Program-made: the position numbers and the translations under genes
The notes under the pieces: model-generated
What the model was told of the DNA's origin: nothing
Database searches by the model: none
What the model saw: only the letters and a program-made list of their open reading frames with translations
Origin: JABDQA01 sp963759125
GTDB lineage: Bacteria; Desulfobacterota; Desulfobulbia; Desulfobulbales; Desulfocapsaceae
Length of the DNA: 64,000 bases
Direction: 5' to 3'
NCBI GenBank assembly: GCA_963759125.1
Contig: CAVWXN010000005.1
Span: 186,001-250,000 of the forward strand
In this document: in pieces, positions 45,062 to 53,251 of the stretch
How the letters are laid out: each line of letters opens with the position of its first letter
How positions within the stretch are numbered: position 1 is the stretch's first letter

Positions 45062-45358
45062 ACCACCTGTCCTAATTACCTGCAATCCCTCCTGTTGACG
45101 GATCAAACGAACTCGCTCTCTTCCTGCTCGCCAACCAACTTCTTTAAGCTTGTCATATATCTTCCGATAACCAAACCGTGGATAACGGATTGATAATCGG
45201 TGGATCTCTTCTCTTAATTCCTGATCCTGTTTGGCTGTGGACTTATTCCTTTTTGTTGCTCGGTAAAGGTTTATGGTCCGGCATGAGCGTCTTTCACTGA
45301 TCTTATGCGTGAATTGGAGGTAATCTGAAACGATGCGCTTGCTGGCAAGGCTTACCAC
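45038..45358 (-). mobile_element. IS3-family transposase OrfB fragment
   Basis: A 106-codon frame whose residues about 20-95 match the N-terminal HTH_21 region of IS3 OrfB: SERRSCRTINLYRATKR, ELREEIHRLSIRYPRFGYRK, IYDKLKEVGWRAGRERVRLI. The rve catalytic (DDE) domain is absent. The remainder is not IS-like, so it is a truncated relic, abutting a recombinase relic. Confidence 0.75.
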
Positions 45359-45372
45359 TTTTTTGAAACAAC

Positions 45373-45588
45373 ATCCTTGAGCATACGATGGCTACCCAGC
45401 TGCTCAATAATGGTGCCGATATCGTCGCCATCCAGGAACTGCTTGGCCATGCAAAGATCGAGCTCACCATGCGCTACCGCAAGCTGTCCAGCCTGAAGGC
45501 CCAGAAAGATTATTACCAGGCGATGGAGAAGATCTCAGGAATCGGGGTGCGGGATCCGACCGCAGAAGTGCCGCCCATCAGGAACTAG
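45373..45588 (+). pseudogene. Tyrosine recombinase, C-terminal fragment (first copy)
   Basis: The open frame encodes LEHTMATQLLNNGADIVAIQ, ELLGHAKIELTMRYRKLSS and KAQKDYYQAMEKI. It carries the second histidine (LLGH) and the nucleophile tyrosine (MRY) of tyrosine recombinases, but the N-terminal domain and the first catalytic arginine are missing. It is joined to the IS3 relic on its left. The same end piece occurs at 54627-54815. Confidence 0.75.
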
Positions 45589-45601
45589 TTCCTGATGGGC
45601 G
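45572..45601. terminator. Perfect 30-bp palindrome at the end of the recombinase fragment
   Basis: Fifteen-base arms with centre AACTAGTT overlap the last codons of the fragment and are followed by CAGAAAAACCTTGAC. The second recombinase fragment is also followed by a palindrome and AGAAAAACTTGAC. Confidence 0.65.
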
Positions 45602-45892
45602 CAGAAAAACCTTGACTCAGGGGAAGACAAAGGCCAAAATAATACCAGCTAACATATTAATATAAATAGATAAAAAAGAATATGTTACGCGGAGTTTCTG
45701 ATATGCTAAGAAGAACCCTTTCTATGCAATTGAAGAGGCTTGTATTGGCAATATTGAGTTCACGACTCAGTCACAGGAAATGACCTATCACCAAGAATAT
45801 CAAGATGCGAGATAGGCTCACTTTGGATAGAGTCGAAATGGCAATCTGTATTTTGATTTTTAAAACGCTTGTGCCATTTACCATTGCTGAAG
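45602..45892. other. Intergenic region with repeat copy, right edge of the AT-rich block
   Basis: The only recognisable features are the 53-bp repeat (45650-45702) and short AT-rich DNA after it. No gene is supported. Confidence 0.45.
45650..45702 (+). repeat. 53-bp repeat, right copy
   Basis: 50 of 53 bases equal the reverse complement of 28953-29005. The two copies point inward like terminal inverted repeats and lie about 16.6 kb apart. Outside the 53 bases the similarity stops on both sides. Confidence 0.8.
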
Positions 45893-45919
45893 AGGTGGAT
45901 GCGTTATCAGCATCCACCT
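45893..45919 (-). terminator. Probable terminator of ald
   Basis: AGGTGGATGC (45893-45902) and GCATCCACCT (45910-45919) form a 10-bp stem just past the ald stop. The U-run on the minus strand is weak. Confidence 0.6.
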
Positions 45920-45955
45920 TTTCAGTCGCAACATATTGAAATTGAGTTGGTAGAA

Positions 45956-47068
45956 TTATAGAAGCTCATCGATTGGTGTGTAATCCAGGTTGAATGCTTC
46001 GGCGACTGCCTTATAGGTGAGTAAACCATTGATCACGTTACCGCCTTTTTTAATCTCTTCACTTTCAGTCATTGCCTGCTTCCAGCCTTTGTTTGCGATC
46101 TCAAGCGCATAAGACAAGGTGGCGTTGGTAAGCGCCCGGGTGGAAGTTTTGGGCACGGCGCCTGGCATGTTGGCAACGCAATAGTGAACAACTCCATCGA
46201 CCTCGTAAACCGGCTCATCATGCGTGGTAGCTTTTGAGGTCTCAAAACATCCCCCTTGATCAATCGCCACATCGACGACAACGGAGCCTTGTTTCATCTG
46301 CTTTATCATGCCTCTGGTAAGCAGTTTAGGAGCCTTGGCGCCGGGCACAAGCACGGCTCCAATGATCAGGTCGGCCTGGGGGACAAGTCGATTGAGAACC
46401 TCATCATTGGACATGAGCGGAAAGCAGTTGGCAGGCATAACATCATCAAGATAGGCGAGTCGCTCCAGGCTCCGGTCAAGGATATACACCTGTGCCCCCA
46501 GACCTGCTGCCATTTTAGCGGCGTTAACTCCCACAACACCGCCGCCTATAACAACCACTGTGGCCGGCTCCACCCCCTTTACACCGCCAAGCAGAATCCC
46601 CATTCCGCCGCTGGGAACCTCCAGGTATTTGGCTCCCTGCTGAGCAGCCATCCGGCCGGCGACTTCACTCATCGGGGTCAGCAACGGTAACGCCCCATTT
46701 CCTTTTTCAATGGTTTCATAGGCGATGGCAACGCAGTTCGAGGCTATTAATGCCCTGGTCAACTGCTCATCTGCCGCCAGATGCAGATAAGTAAACACGA
46801 TCTGACCTGGCCGGATGAAATCATACTCCGATGGCTGCGGCTCTTTAACGTGCATCACCATGTCAGCTTGCTCGAATATCTCCTGCGGTGAATTAACTAT
46901 CGCAGCCCCTGCGGATGAGTAATCATCGTCAGAATAACCGCTCCCTTCGCCGGCACTCTTTTCAACCAGCATAGTATGCCCCGCCCTGACCATTGCTCTG
47001 ACTCCTGCCGGTGTCATACTCACCCGTTTCTCTTTCACCTTAATTTCTTTGAGCACTCCAACTTTCAT
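45956..47068 (-). CDS. ald: Alanine dehydrogenase
   Basis: 370 residues. N-terminal substrate part: KEIKVKEKRVSMTPAGVRAM (substrate arginine and lysine), MHVKEPQPSEYDFIRPGQ, FTYLHLAADEQLT (catalytic histidine). NAD-binding part: VVVIGGGVVGVNAAKMAAGL, then DVAIDQGGCFETSK and NMPGAVPKTSTRALTNATL. It interconverts alanine + NAD with pyruvate, ammonia and NADH in the cytoplasm. It has its own sigma54 promoter and lies divergent to the sigma54 activator gene. In this context it probably works in the direction of alanine breakdown. Confidence 0.96.
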   Translation of the reverse strand: MKVGVLKEIKVKEKRVSMTPAGVRAMVRAGHTMLVEKSAGEGSGYSDDDYSSAGAAIVNSPQEIFEQADMVMHVKEPQPSEYDFIRPGQIVFTYLHLAADEQLTRALIASNCVAIAYETIEKGNGALPLLTPMSEVAGRMAAQQGAKYLEVPSGGMGILLGGVKGVEPATVVVIGGGVVGVNAAKMAAGLGAQVYILDRSLERLAYLDDVMPANCFPLMSNDEVLNRLVPQADLIIGAVLVPGAKAPKLLTRGMIKQMKQGSVVVDVAIDQGGCFETSKATTHDEPVYEVDGVVHYCVANMPGAVPKTSTRALTNATLSYALEIANKGWKQAMTESEEIKKGGNVINGLLTYKAVAEAFNLDYTPIDELL

Positions 47069-47149
47069 GTCATCTCTCCTTATTATCTCATTTTTTTATG
47101 TGGAAAAGCCCATTCGCGCGCCTGCTGTGCACCACGATCTCTATGAAAT

Positions 47150-47165
47150 AGCAAATTATGTGCCA
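47150..47165 (-). promoter_or_regulatory. Sigma54 (-24/-12) promoter of ald
   Basis: On the minus strand TGGCACATAATTTGCT, matching TGGCAC-N5-TTGC[AT] with GG and GC 10 bases apart. It lies about 80 bases before the ald start. Confidence 0.85.
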
Positions 47166-47244
47166 TTATTTTATCCAGGTAAGAAATTGATTTTATTGCA
47201 ATAAATACACAATTGCGCAAGGCGGAATAAATGGCGCGCAAATG

Positions 47245-47261
47245 TGTCTCATTGTGAAACA
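47245..47261. promoter_or_regulatory. Candidate activator-binding site upstream of ald
   Basis: TGTCTCATTGTGAAACA, a dyad of form TGTNNC-N5-GNNACA, about 80 bases upstream of the ald -24 box, a usual enhancer distance. A TTGTGAAA direct repeat (47253-47260 and 47268-47275) overlaps it. Confidence 0.45.
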
Positions 47262-47316
47262 AAAGATTGTGAAATGTATGACTGATATCCTATACTATCT
47301 TTGCTATCGTAGGGCA

Positions 47317-47333
47317 TGTAACATTTTGCTACA
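47317..47333. promoter_or_regulatory. Second activator-site candidate, ahead of the activator gene
   Basis: TGTAACATTTTGCTACA has the same TGTNNC-N5-GNNACA form, 36 bases before the activator start. It could serve autoregulation or act as another enhancer for ald. Confidence 0.4.
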
Positions 47334-47368
47334 TGTTGTTAAACGCGACATAGATGAAGGGAGATTTT

Positions 47369-49261
47369 ATGAATTTGGAAATTACCAGTGGAGGCATACC
47401 CACTGCAGAGCAAACAAAACAGGAGATTGAGAAATCTCATCAGCGCTCGAAATCCTATGGTATTTCCCTAGAAGAGCGCAACATTTCCCAGAAAAAACTG
47501 TCACCACTGGAGCTTGAAGAGCGTCGGCAGCACTCAGGCCATCTATTGGAAGTAGTCATTGCCCACATTGAGGAGTTCTACGAACTGCTTTCTCCAGAGG
47601 ATTTCATGGTCGCCTTTGCCGACGAGGACGGCTATATCCTGCATCTGGCCGGGAGTGATGAAATAAAGCTCAAATTCTCAGAGCGAAACTGTGCGCCGGG
47701 TTACAGGTGGACAGAACGCGATGTAGGCACCACTGCGATTAGCTTGTGCCGAAAACTCAAGTACTCCATTCAACTCAACGATAAGGATCATTATTGCCGG
47801 AGGGCGCATGGTTTTACCAGCTCTGCTGCTCCAATTTTCGGCCCTCAGAGTGTCCTTGCGGGAGTGCTGGTAGTGTCTGGTGCCAGCAGTAAGACCCACC
47901 CCCATACGCTGCTTATGGTGACGATGGCGGCCCGATCGATTGAAAAGCACATGCGCCTTCTTAGACGAAACAATGAGATGTCGCTCTACATCGGCTTTCT
48001 TGACAGGGTCCTTGAAGCAGCAGGAACAGGTCTGATGACCATGGACAATGATATGCGTATCTGGAAGATCAACCGCAAAGGCAAAGAGATTCTCAAATCC
48101 GAAAGACTCGACGGCCAGCCGGTTTCAATCGTACAGGGACTGGAACTGGATCTTGACGACATTGCGGTTCATCCCGATAAGTGGAAGGGCAGAGAGGCTT
48201 CGTTGCACAATGACGTTCACTTTTATTACACGGCTCAGCCGGTGCTGTCTGAGAAAAATGATCTGCTTGGCGCGGTTATGGTCTTTGAAGAATTCAGCAA
48301 TATCAGAAAATTGGCCGAGAGAATTACCGGGTCCGAGCCTTTTTTCATGTTCGAACATCTGATTGGCAGCTCACCTGCTTTTACCGAAGCCATACAACTA
48401 GCCCAAAAAGCGGCGGAAACTTCCTCGACCGTTCTCCTGCTTGGTGAAACCGGCACCGGCAAAGAGCTGTTTGCTCAGGCGATTCACAATGGCAGCCGAA
48501 GGCGCCAACAACCTTTTGTGCCCATCAATTGCGGCGCAATTCCAGGAGAATTGCTTGAAAGCGAGTTGTTCGGCTATGTCGACGGTGCCTTTACTGGCGC
48601 CTCCCGTGGCGGTCGCCCCGGCAAGTTCGAGCTGGCAGATGAAGGGACCATACTGCTGGATGAAATAGGGGATATGCCTCATGACATGCAGGTCAAACTG
48701 CTCCGGGTTCTGCAGACAGGTGAGATCCAGCGCATCGGCGCGCGGCGGACCATACGCACTGATACCAGAATCATCGCCGCAACCCATGTGGATCTCAATA
48801 AAATGATCGAACTCAACCGATTCCGTAAAGATCTGTTCTACCGCTTGAACATCATTCAGATCACCCTGCCGCCGCTTCGCCAGAGAGGGGCTGAAGATAT
48901 AGAAGCTCTGGCGGCGCATTTCATCAACCGGTACGGGGGGGAAATCAGGCTCAGCGGTCCTGCTCTAGATGCACTTATCGGTTATGACTGGCCTGGAAAC
49001 GTCCGGGAGCTCGAAAACGTGGTTCAGCGGGCAATGCATCTCTGCGGAGGAAGGACCATTAAACTTGAACATCTTGGGCTTCAGGCCCGTGCTAAAGCCA
49101 GGAGCGGACTCACTGGAGGAACCTTAAAAGAAATGGAGCAGAGATTGATTACTGATACCCTGGCTGAACTATCAGGCAACATGGCCCAGGCTGCAAAATC
49201 TCTGGGAATCTCTCGAGCTACGCTGTACAGGAAAGTAAAGGATTACGGAATCGCCGAATAG
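47369..49261 (+). CDS. Sigma54-dependent transcriptional activator (AcoR/DhaR type)
   Basis: 630 residues from the ATG at 47369, chosen because GAAGGGAGA lies just upstream; an ATG at 47354 would have this site inside the gene. A GAF-like N-terminal sensor (about 70-195: GTTAISLCRKLKYSIQLNDK) is followed by a PAS-like region (about 215-315), then the AAA+ domain with LLGETGTGKELFAQAIH, the sigma54 loop GAFTGAS, DEGTILLDEIGDMP and the arginine-finger region. The Fis helix-turn-helix is NMAQAAKSLGISRATLYRKV. AcoR-type activators respond to small carbon compounds. The two sigma54 promoters flanking it are the natural targets. Confidence 0.94.
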   Translation: MNLEITSGGIPTAEQTKQEIEKSHQRSKSYGISLEERNISQKKLSPLELEERRQHSGHLLEVVIAHIEEFYELLSPEDFMVAFADEDGYILHLAGSDEIKLKFSERNCAPGYRWTERDVGTTAISLCRKLKYSIQLNDKDHYCRRAHGFTSSAAPIFGPQSVLAGVLVVSGASSKTHPHTLLMVTMAARSIEKHMRLLRRNNEMSLYIGFLDRVLEAAGTGLMTMDNDMRIWKINRKGKEILKSERLDGQPVSIVQGLELDLDDIAVHPDKWKGREASLHNDVHFYYTAQPVLSEKNDLLGAVMVFEEFSNIRKLAERITGSEPFFMFEHLIGSSPAFTEAIQLAQKAAETSSTVLLLGETGTGKELFAQAIHNGSRRRQQPFVPINCGAIPGELLESELFGYVDGAFTGASRGGRPGKFELADEGTILLDEIGDMPHDMQVKLLRVLQTGEIQRIGARRTIRTDTRIIAATHVDLNKMIELNRFRKDLFYRLNIIQITLPPLRQRGAEDIEALAAHFINRYGGEIRLSGPALDALIGYDWPGNVRELENVVQRAMHLCGGRTIKLEHLGLQARAKARSGLTGGTLKEMEQRLITDTLAELSGNMAQAAKSLGISRATLYRKVKDYGIAE

Positions 49262-49300
49262 CTCAGGGAAATTATGGTCCGAGCCGCTTCGTGAGCAGCT

Positions 49301-50302
49301 TCAGTTGGTCGATTCGATAAACTGCACCACATCATCAAACGCCGGACCGATATCCTTTCGGAGTTGCGGCCATACGGTCTGCTTGATTTTACCGCGCATG
49401 GCTTCGTGCTCGGCCTCTTGCAGATCATAGACATTGACACCGAGTTCTCTGAGAGCGTCGAGATTCCGCTGTTCATCACTTTCGGCAACCTGATAACGAT
49501 TGGCTTCCATCTGCTGGACCTGAGCGGTGATAATCTGCTGCTGCTCAGTCGGCAGACTATTCCACAATTCCAGGTTCATATAGACAAACCAATACTCAAA
49601 GTGATCCTTGACCGGGATATAATAGCTGATCAACTTACTGAGCCCTTTATAACCCTCTGCCCCACCACCTATCAATCCCTTTACCATTCCCGTTTTCAGG
49701 CCCATCCTGGCATACATCCAGGTGATTGGGTAAGGAGTATAACCAAGAGCCCTGGCGGTCAGCTCAAAACTTCTGATCGGCGGTACTCTGATAATCATAT
49801 CCTTTGAAATATCCGGATTACCCGGCTCCTCAGGCTCATCAGTCAGAGCGATGCCGCCGAAATAGACTGGCCAGCCGCCGATGATTTTGATGTTAAGCGG
49901 TTCGAGAAAGCCCTGCAAATGGGTGATCAAAGGACTTGAAGCCGAGTAAAGGCGCTGCGCCTCCGGCCAGGTATCAACCAGAAAAGGGATAAAGGCCAGC
50001 ATAAGCTTCTTGTCTACTGCGGTGCCGAAAGGGCCGACGTACATTTCAACTTCGCCAAACGAAACCCGCTCCTGGACAACTGAATAGTCTCCCAGTTTGT
50101 TGGCCGGGTAAATCGCGAAATCGATGGAACCGCCGGTTGAGGCCTTGATGCCTTCGGTCAGTTCTCTCACGTCAGTATCGATAGCAGATCCTGCCGGTCT
50201 GACATGGCCGATTTTCCAGGCCTGCTGTTTCGCAAAGCCCGACTGGGCATTGAAGACCATTGTCACCAGGCAGCAGCCAATTATCAGCAGCAGTTTTTTC
50301 AT
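49301..50302 (-). CDS. TRAP transporter solute-binding protein, second copy
   Basis: 333 residues from MKKLLLIIGC (50302), which has AGGATGATGCC upstream; a longer frame from 50344 is less likely. The signal peptide ends near GFA. The DctP-type fold follows: AWKIGHVRPAGSAIDTDVRE, YPANKLGDYSVVQERVSFGE, GGWPVYFGGIALTDE. It is a close paralogue of the preceding gene at 50376, sharing HVRP..[ST]AID.D, YPA..LGDY[ST]VVQERV and WPVYFGG. It lies last in the operon, after a strong hairpin. Two binding proteins would widen the substrate range of one permease. Confidence 0.9.
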   Translation of the reverse strand: MKKLLLIIGCCLVTMVFNAQSGFAKQQAWKIGHVRPAGSAIDTDVRELTEGIKASTGGSIDFAIYPANKLGDYSVVQERVSFGEVEMYVGPFGTAVDKKLMLAFIPFLVDTWPEAQRLYSASSPLITHLQGFLEPLNIKIIGGWPVYFGGIALTDEPEEPGNPDISKDMIIRVPPIRSFELTARALGYTPYPITWMYARMGLKTGMVKGLIGGGAEGYKGLSKLISYYIPVKDHFEYWFVYMNLELWNSLPTEQQQIITAQVQQMEANRYQVAESDEQRNLDALRELGVNVYDLQEAEHEAMRGKIKQTVWPQLRKDIGPAFDDVVQFIESTN

Positions 50303-50330
50303 GGCATCATCCTTTGGGCAGGGTTTCGAG

Positions 50331-50360
50331 TTCCCCGGCAGCACTCAGACTGCCGGGGAA
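50331..50360 (-). terminator. Hairpin between the two TRAP binding-protein genes
   Basis: TTCCCCGGCAG (50331-50341) pairs with CTGCCGGGGAA (50350-50360), 11 bp, with an 8-base loop. No U-run follows, so it is likely a partial terminator or 3' stabiliser of the upstream message. Confidence 0.65.
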
Positions 50361-50375
50361 TATGAAGAAGGAGGG

Positions 50376-51374
50376 TTACTCCACGATGGAGTCAAGAACT
50401 CCCTGGCCCCAGTCCTCTCCTACATCCTTGAGGACTTCCGGCCAGACTGTCTTATGGATTTTATCAGCAATGGCGGCAATTTCCTGTTCGCTGATATCTA
50501 CAATGGTTGCACCATAATCGGCCAGCCGCTTTTCGTTTGCCGCCTGATCTGCTTCGGCAGACTCCCAGCGCCGCTGTTCAAACTGATTGGCGACTTCCTG
50601 GAGCTGTTGCTTCTGATCATCCGGCATTTTGTCAAAATATTTCTTGTTGATAATGAGATACCAGACTTCAAAATGGGTGTTCTGCGGAATGTAGTATTTG
50701 GTAACGTCACGAAACGATGCGTAATAACCCTCCGCACCAGAACCGATAACGCCGTCCACTACACCGGTCTGTACTGCAGTGAATGCGTCGGAAAACGGAA
50801 TCGGGGTTCCCAGATAGCCGGTATTGTCAGCCAGGAGTTGAAAAGTCTTCATCGGCGGAACGCGCAGTTTTATACCTTTGGCCGCAGCGGGATCACCGGG
50901 TGAAACAGGTTCACGATTGAGTGCAACGCCTCCGAAATAGACCGGCCAGGCAGCCAGCAGCTGGATGCCCTGCTCCGCGTAAAGATCTGCGACTACCTTG
51001 CGCAGTGGGGCACCAGGGGAATAGTTTTTCTGGGCCTGGGCCCAGCTCTTTACCATGTAGGGGAAGTAGACGACCTGGAACCGCTTGTCAGCCGCCGAGG
51101 CAGGGGGCTGGCAGGCCATATCCACCGCCCCGAGACCGACCCGCTCCTGAACCACGGTATAGTCGCCCAGCGCGCTGGCTGGGTAAATCTTGGTTTTTAC
51201 TTTGCCGCCTGAGGCTTCGTCAAGGGCTTCTGAAAACCAGCGAAGATCCTTGTCTATCGCCGTATCCTGTGGCCGAACATGGGAAATTTTCAAGGTCTTG
51301 GCCTGCACCATGCCGGCCAGGCAGAGGGCGCAAAGAAATGCTACCAGAATACTGAGTCTGCGTGTTGTCTTCAT
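50376..51374 (-). CDS. TRAP transporter solute-binding protein, first copy
   Basis: 332 residues from MKTTRRLSIL (51374), with AAGGAG 7 bases upstream. The signal peptide ends at VQA. Core motifs: LKISHVRPQDTAIDKDLRWF, IYPASALGDYTVVQERVGLG, AWPVYFGGVALNRE, LRVPPMKTFQLL. It follows the permease genes in the opine-dehydrogenase operon. In DctP proteins an arginine at the LRVPP position binds the ligand carboxylate, consistent with an acidic amino acid derivative. Confidence 0.92.
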   Translation of the reverse strand: MKTTRRLSILVAFLCALCLAGMVQAKTLKISHVRPQDTAIDKDLRWFSEALDEASGGKVKTKIYPASALGDYTVVQERVGLGAVDMACQPPASAADKRFQVVYFPYMVKSWAQAQKNYSPGAPLRKVVADLYAEQGIQLLAAWPVYFGGVALNREPVSPGDPAAAKGIKLRVPPMKTFQLLADNTGYLGTPIPFSDAFTAVQTGVVDGVIGSGAEGYYASFRDVTKYYIPQNTHFEVWYLIINKKYFDKMPDDQKQQLQEVANQFEQRRWESAEADQAANEKRLADYGATIVDISEQEIAAIADKIHKTVWPEVLKDVGEDWGQGVLDSIVE

Positions 51375-51402
51375 GTTGCAACTCCTTTTCATTTTGCTGG
51401 GA

Positions 51403-52707
51403 TTAATATCCAAATAATCCGGGGAAAAATAACGATAGACTGGGCCACAGCGACGTTAAGAATACCACCGGTACGTACCCGAAGATGATCAGAATCATCG
51501 CGGGCTTGATCACCTCAGAAAACTCCACCTTGCCGATTCTCATGCCAAGATAGAGAATGCTGGCATACGGGGGGGTGACGCCTCCCATTGCCGTATTGAC
51601 ACCCATGATTGCTGCGAATTGCACCGGACTTACGCCGATCGCCTCCATCAGAGGCAGCAAAAGGGGTGCGATAAGGATGATTGCGGTAACATCATTGACA
51701 ATCATGCCAACGAAAAAGAGGAGGAAATTAATGAGGATCAGGAGCAGGACTTTATTTTGGGTGATGGTAAACACTCCTTCGACCAGGGCCTGCGGTACAT
51801 CTTCCATGACAAATATCTGGCTGAGCATCAGGCTGAAGACGATCATGACCATGATCGCCCCAACTGCCGTAGCGGAACTTTTTGCTGCCCTGAAAAACGT
51901 TTCTACATTCAATCCTCTGTAAATGAGAAAGCCGACCGGTATCGCGTAAATTACTGCGACCGCAGCGGCTTCCGTCGGAGTCATTATTCCGCCGTAAATT
52001 CCGCCCAGGATGATAAGAGGCATGACCAGGGCCGGTATTGCGCGGGTGGTGCACGCAACCCCTTCCTTGACAACCTCGGGAAGCTTCTTGGGTGGATCGA
52101 GAACGAGCGGAAACTTACGTGCCAAAACCAGGTTTACTATTGAGAAAAGAAACGTAATCAAAAGCCCTGGCCCGAGGGTGGCCAGAAAGCAGGCGAGGAT
52201 CGATGTGTCGGTCACCCAGCCGTAGATGATCATGGTCACGCTGGGGGGGATGAGAAGCCCCAGAATCGAGGAATTGGCAACGAGCGCCGTGGCGTATCCG
52301 CGGGGATAGCCTTTTTCCGCCATTTCAGGAATCAGCAGCGGCCCAGTGGCGGCTACGCCGGTTAAGCCGCTTCCTGAAATCGCCCCGATGATGGCGCAGC
52401 TGACCGAAGCGACCACGCCAAGTCCGCCGCGAATCCTGCCGACAAAGATATTGACAAACTTCAAGAGACTGGCGGCGATTCCGCTTTCACTCATCACGGT
52501 GCCTGCGAAAACAAAAAGTGGAATACAGAGCAGTACGGGGTTGGCCAGCTGGGTGAAGCCCCAAACCATGGTCCCCTGCATGGTAGCTCCGCCAAACAGA
52601 CACATAATCATCAGGGCACCGCCGAAGCAGTATGGCAGCGGCACGCCGAAGCTGAGCAGGAGTACTAATACGGCCAGAGCAATGAGGGAGATAGTTACGA
52701 TTTCCAT
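51403..52707 (-). CDS. dctM: TRAP transporter large permease (DctM type)
   Basis: 434 residues from MEIVTISLIALAVL (52707), with AAGGAG 7 bases upstream; a frame from 52818 overlaps dctQ and is rejected. Conserved segments: GAISGSGLTGVAATGPLLIP, NSSILGLLIPPSVTMIIYGW, GVNTAMGGVTPPYASILYLG. It lies 2 bases downstream of dctQ and moves the ligand delivered by the binding proteins with sodium. Confidence 0.95.
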   Translation of the reverse strand: MEIVTISLIALAVLVLLLSFGVPLPYCFGGALMIMCLFGGATMQGTMVWGFTQLANPVLLCIPLFVFAGTVMSESGIAASLLKFVNIFVGRIRGGLGVVASVSCAIIGAISGSGLTGVAATGPLLIPEMAEKGYPRGYATALVANSSILGLLIPPSVTMIIYGWVTDTSILACFLATLGPGLLITFLFSIVNLVLARKFPLVLDPPKKLPEVVKEGVACTTRAIPALVMPLIILGGIYGGIMTPTEAAAVAVIYAIPVGFLIYRGLNVETFFRAAKSSATAVGAIMVMIVFSLMLSQIFVMEDVPQALVEGVFTITQNKVLLLILINFLLFFVGMIVNDVTAIILIAPLLLPLMEAIGVSPVQFAAIMGVNTAMGGVTPPYASILYLGMRIGKVEFSEVIKPAMILIIFGYVPVVFLTSLWPSLSLFFPGLFGY

Positions 52708-52709
52708 GG

Positions 52710-53192
52710 TTATGCTCCTTTTTTCGAACTGGGTTCGACAATTAGCCGTCGGGTGTTTTGAACCAGGTACCAGGCTGCGTAACAGGTCATCAACACGAGA
52801 CCGATAAAGAGGGCACACTCGGCATAAAAAGTTGGTACGTAGAGGGTGGGACTCTCTTTCCAGACTCTCAAGGCATAACGGAAATAATCAAAGGCCCAGT
52901 AGGTAAGCCAGCTCGCAATAATCACGGAGAGAAAATCGGCTATTACCCTTACTATCAGCTTGGAGCGATCGGTTTTCAGGAAAACATCAAGTACGTTTGC
53001 TTTTATCTGGGTATCTTCACGGGAAGCGTTGACGCTGCCCAGAAAATAGAGCCACAAGGTTGGGTAGACAAGAAGCTCTTCCAACCCCATGACAGGCAGT
53101 TCCAGGATGTAACGCATAACCACCTGGTAAAATTCCATTGCCGCGACCGTACTTATGAGCACGGTAAGCGTGTACTTAAAAAATCGTTCCAT
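52710..53192 (-). CDS. dctQ: TRAP transporter small permease (DctQ type)
   Basis: 160 residues, four helices. The family pattern is visible in MEFYQVVMRYILELPVMGLE, ELLVYPTLWLYFLGSVNASR and DTQIKANVL. It stands between the opine dehydrogenase and dctM genes with short spacers, so one transcript is expected. Confidence 0.9.
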   Translation of the reverse strand: MERFFKYTLTVLISTVAAMEFYQVVMRYILELPVMGLEELLVYPTLWLYFLGSVNASREDTQIKANVLDVFLKTDRSKLIVRVIADFLSVIIASWLTYWAFDYFRYALRVWKESPTLYVPTFYAECALFIGLVLMTCYAAWYLVQNTRRLIVEPSSKKGA

Positions 53193-53251
53193 GTTATACT
53201 CCTACAACTAGTCAGACTGTTTGCGCTTTTCCTGTCAGAAGCATTAGCCGC

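Noticed and set aside
28953..45702. Integron attC sites as explanation of the 53-bp repeats
   Set aside because: The palindromes have AAC/GTT ends, but neither copy fits RYYYAAC...GTTRRRY at both ends, the copies are inverted rather than direct, and no cassette array or integron integrase is present.
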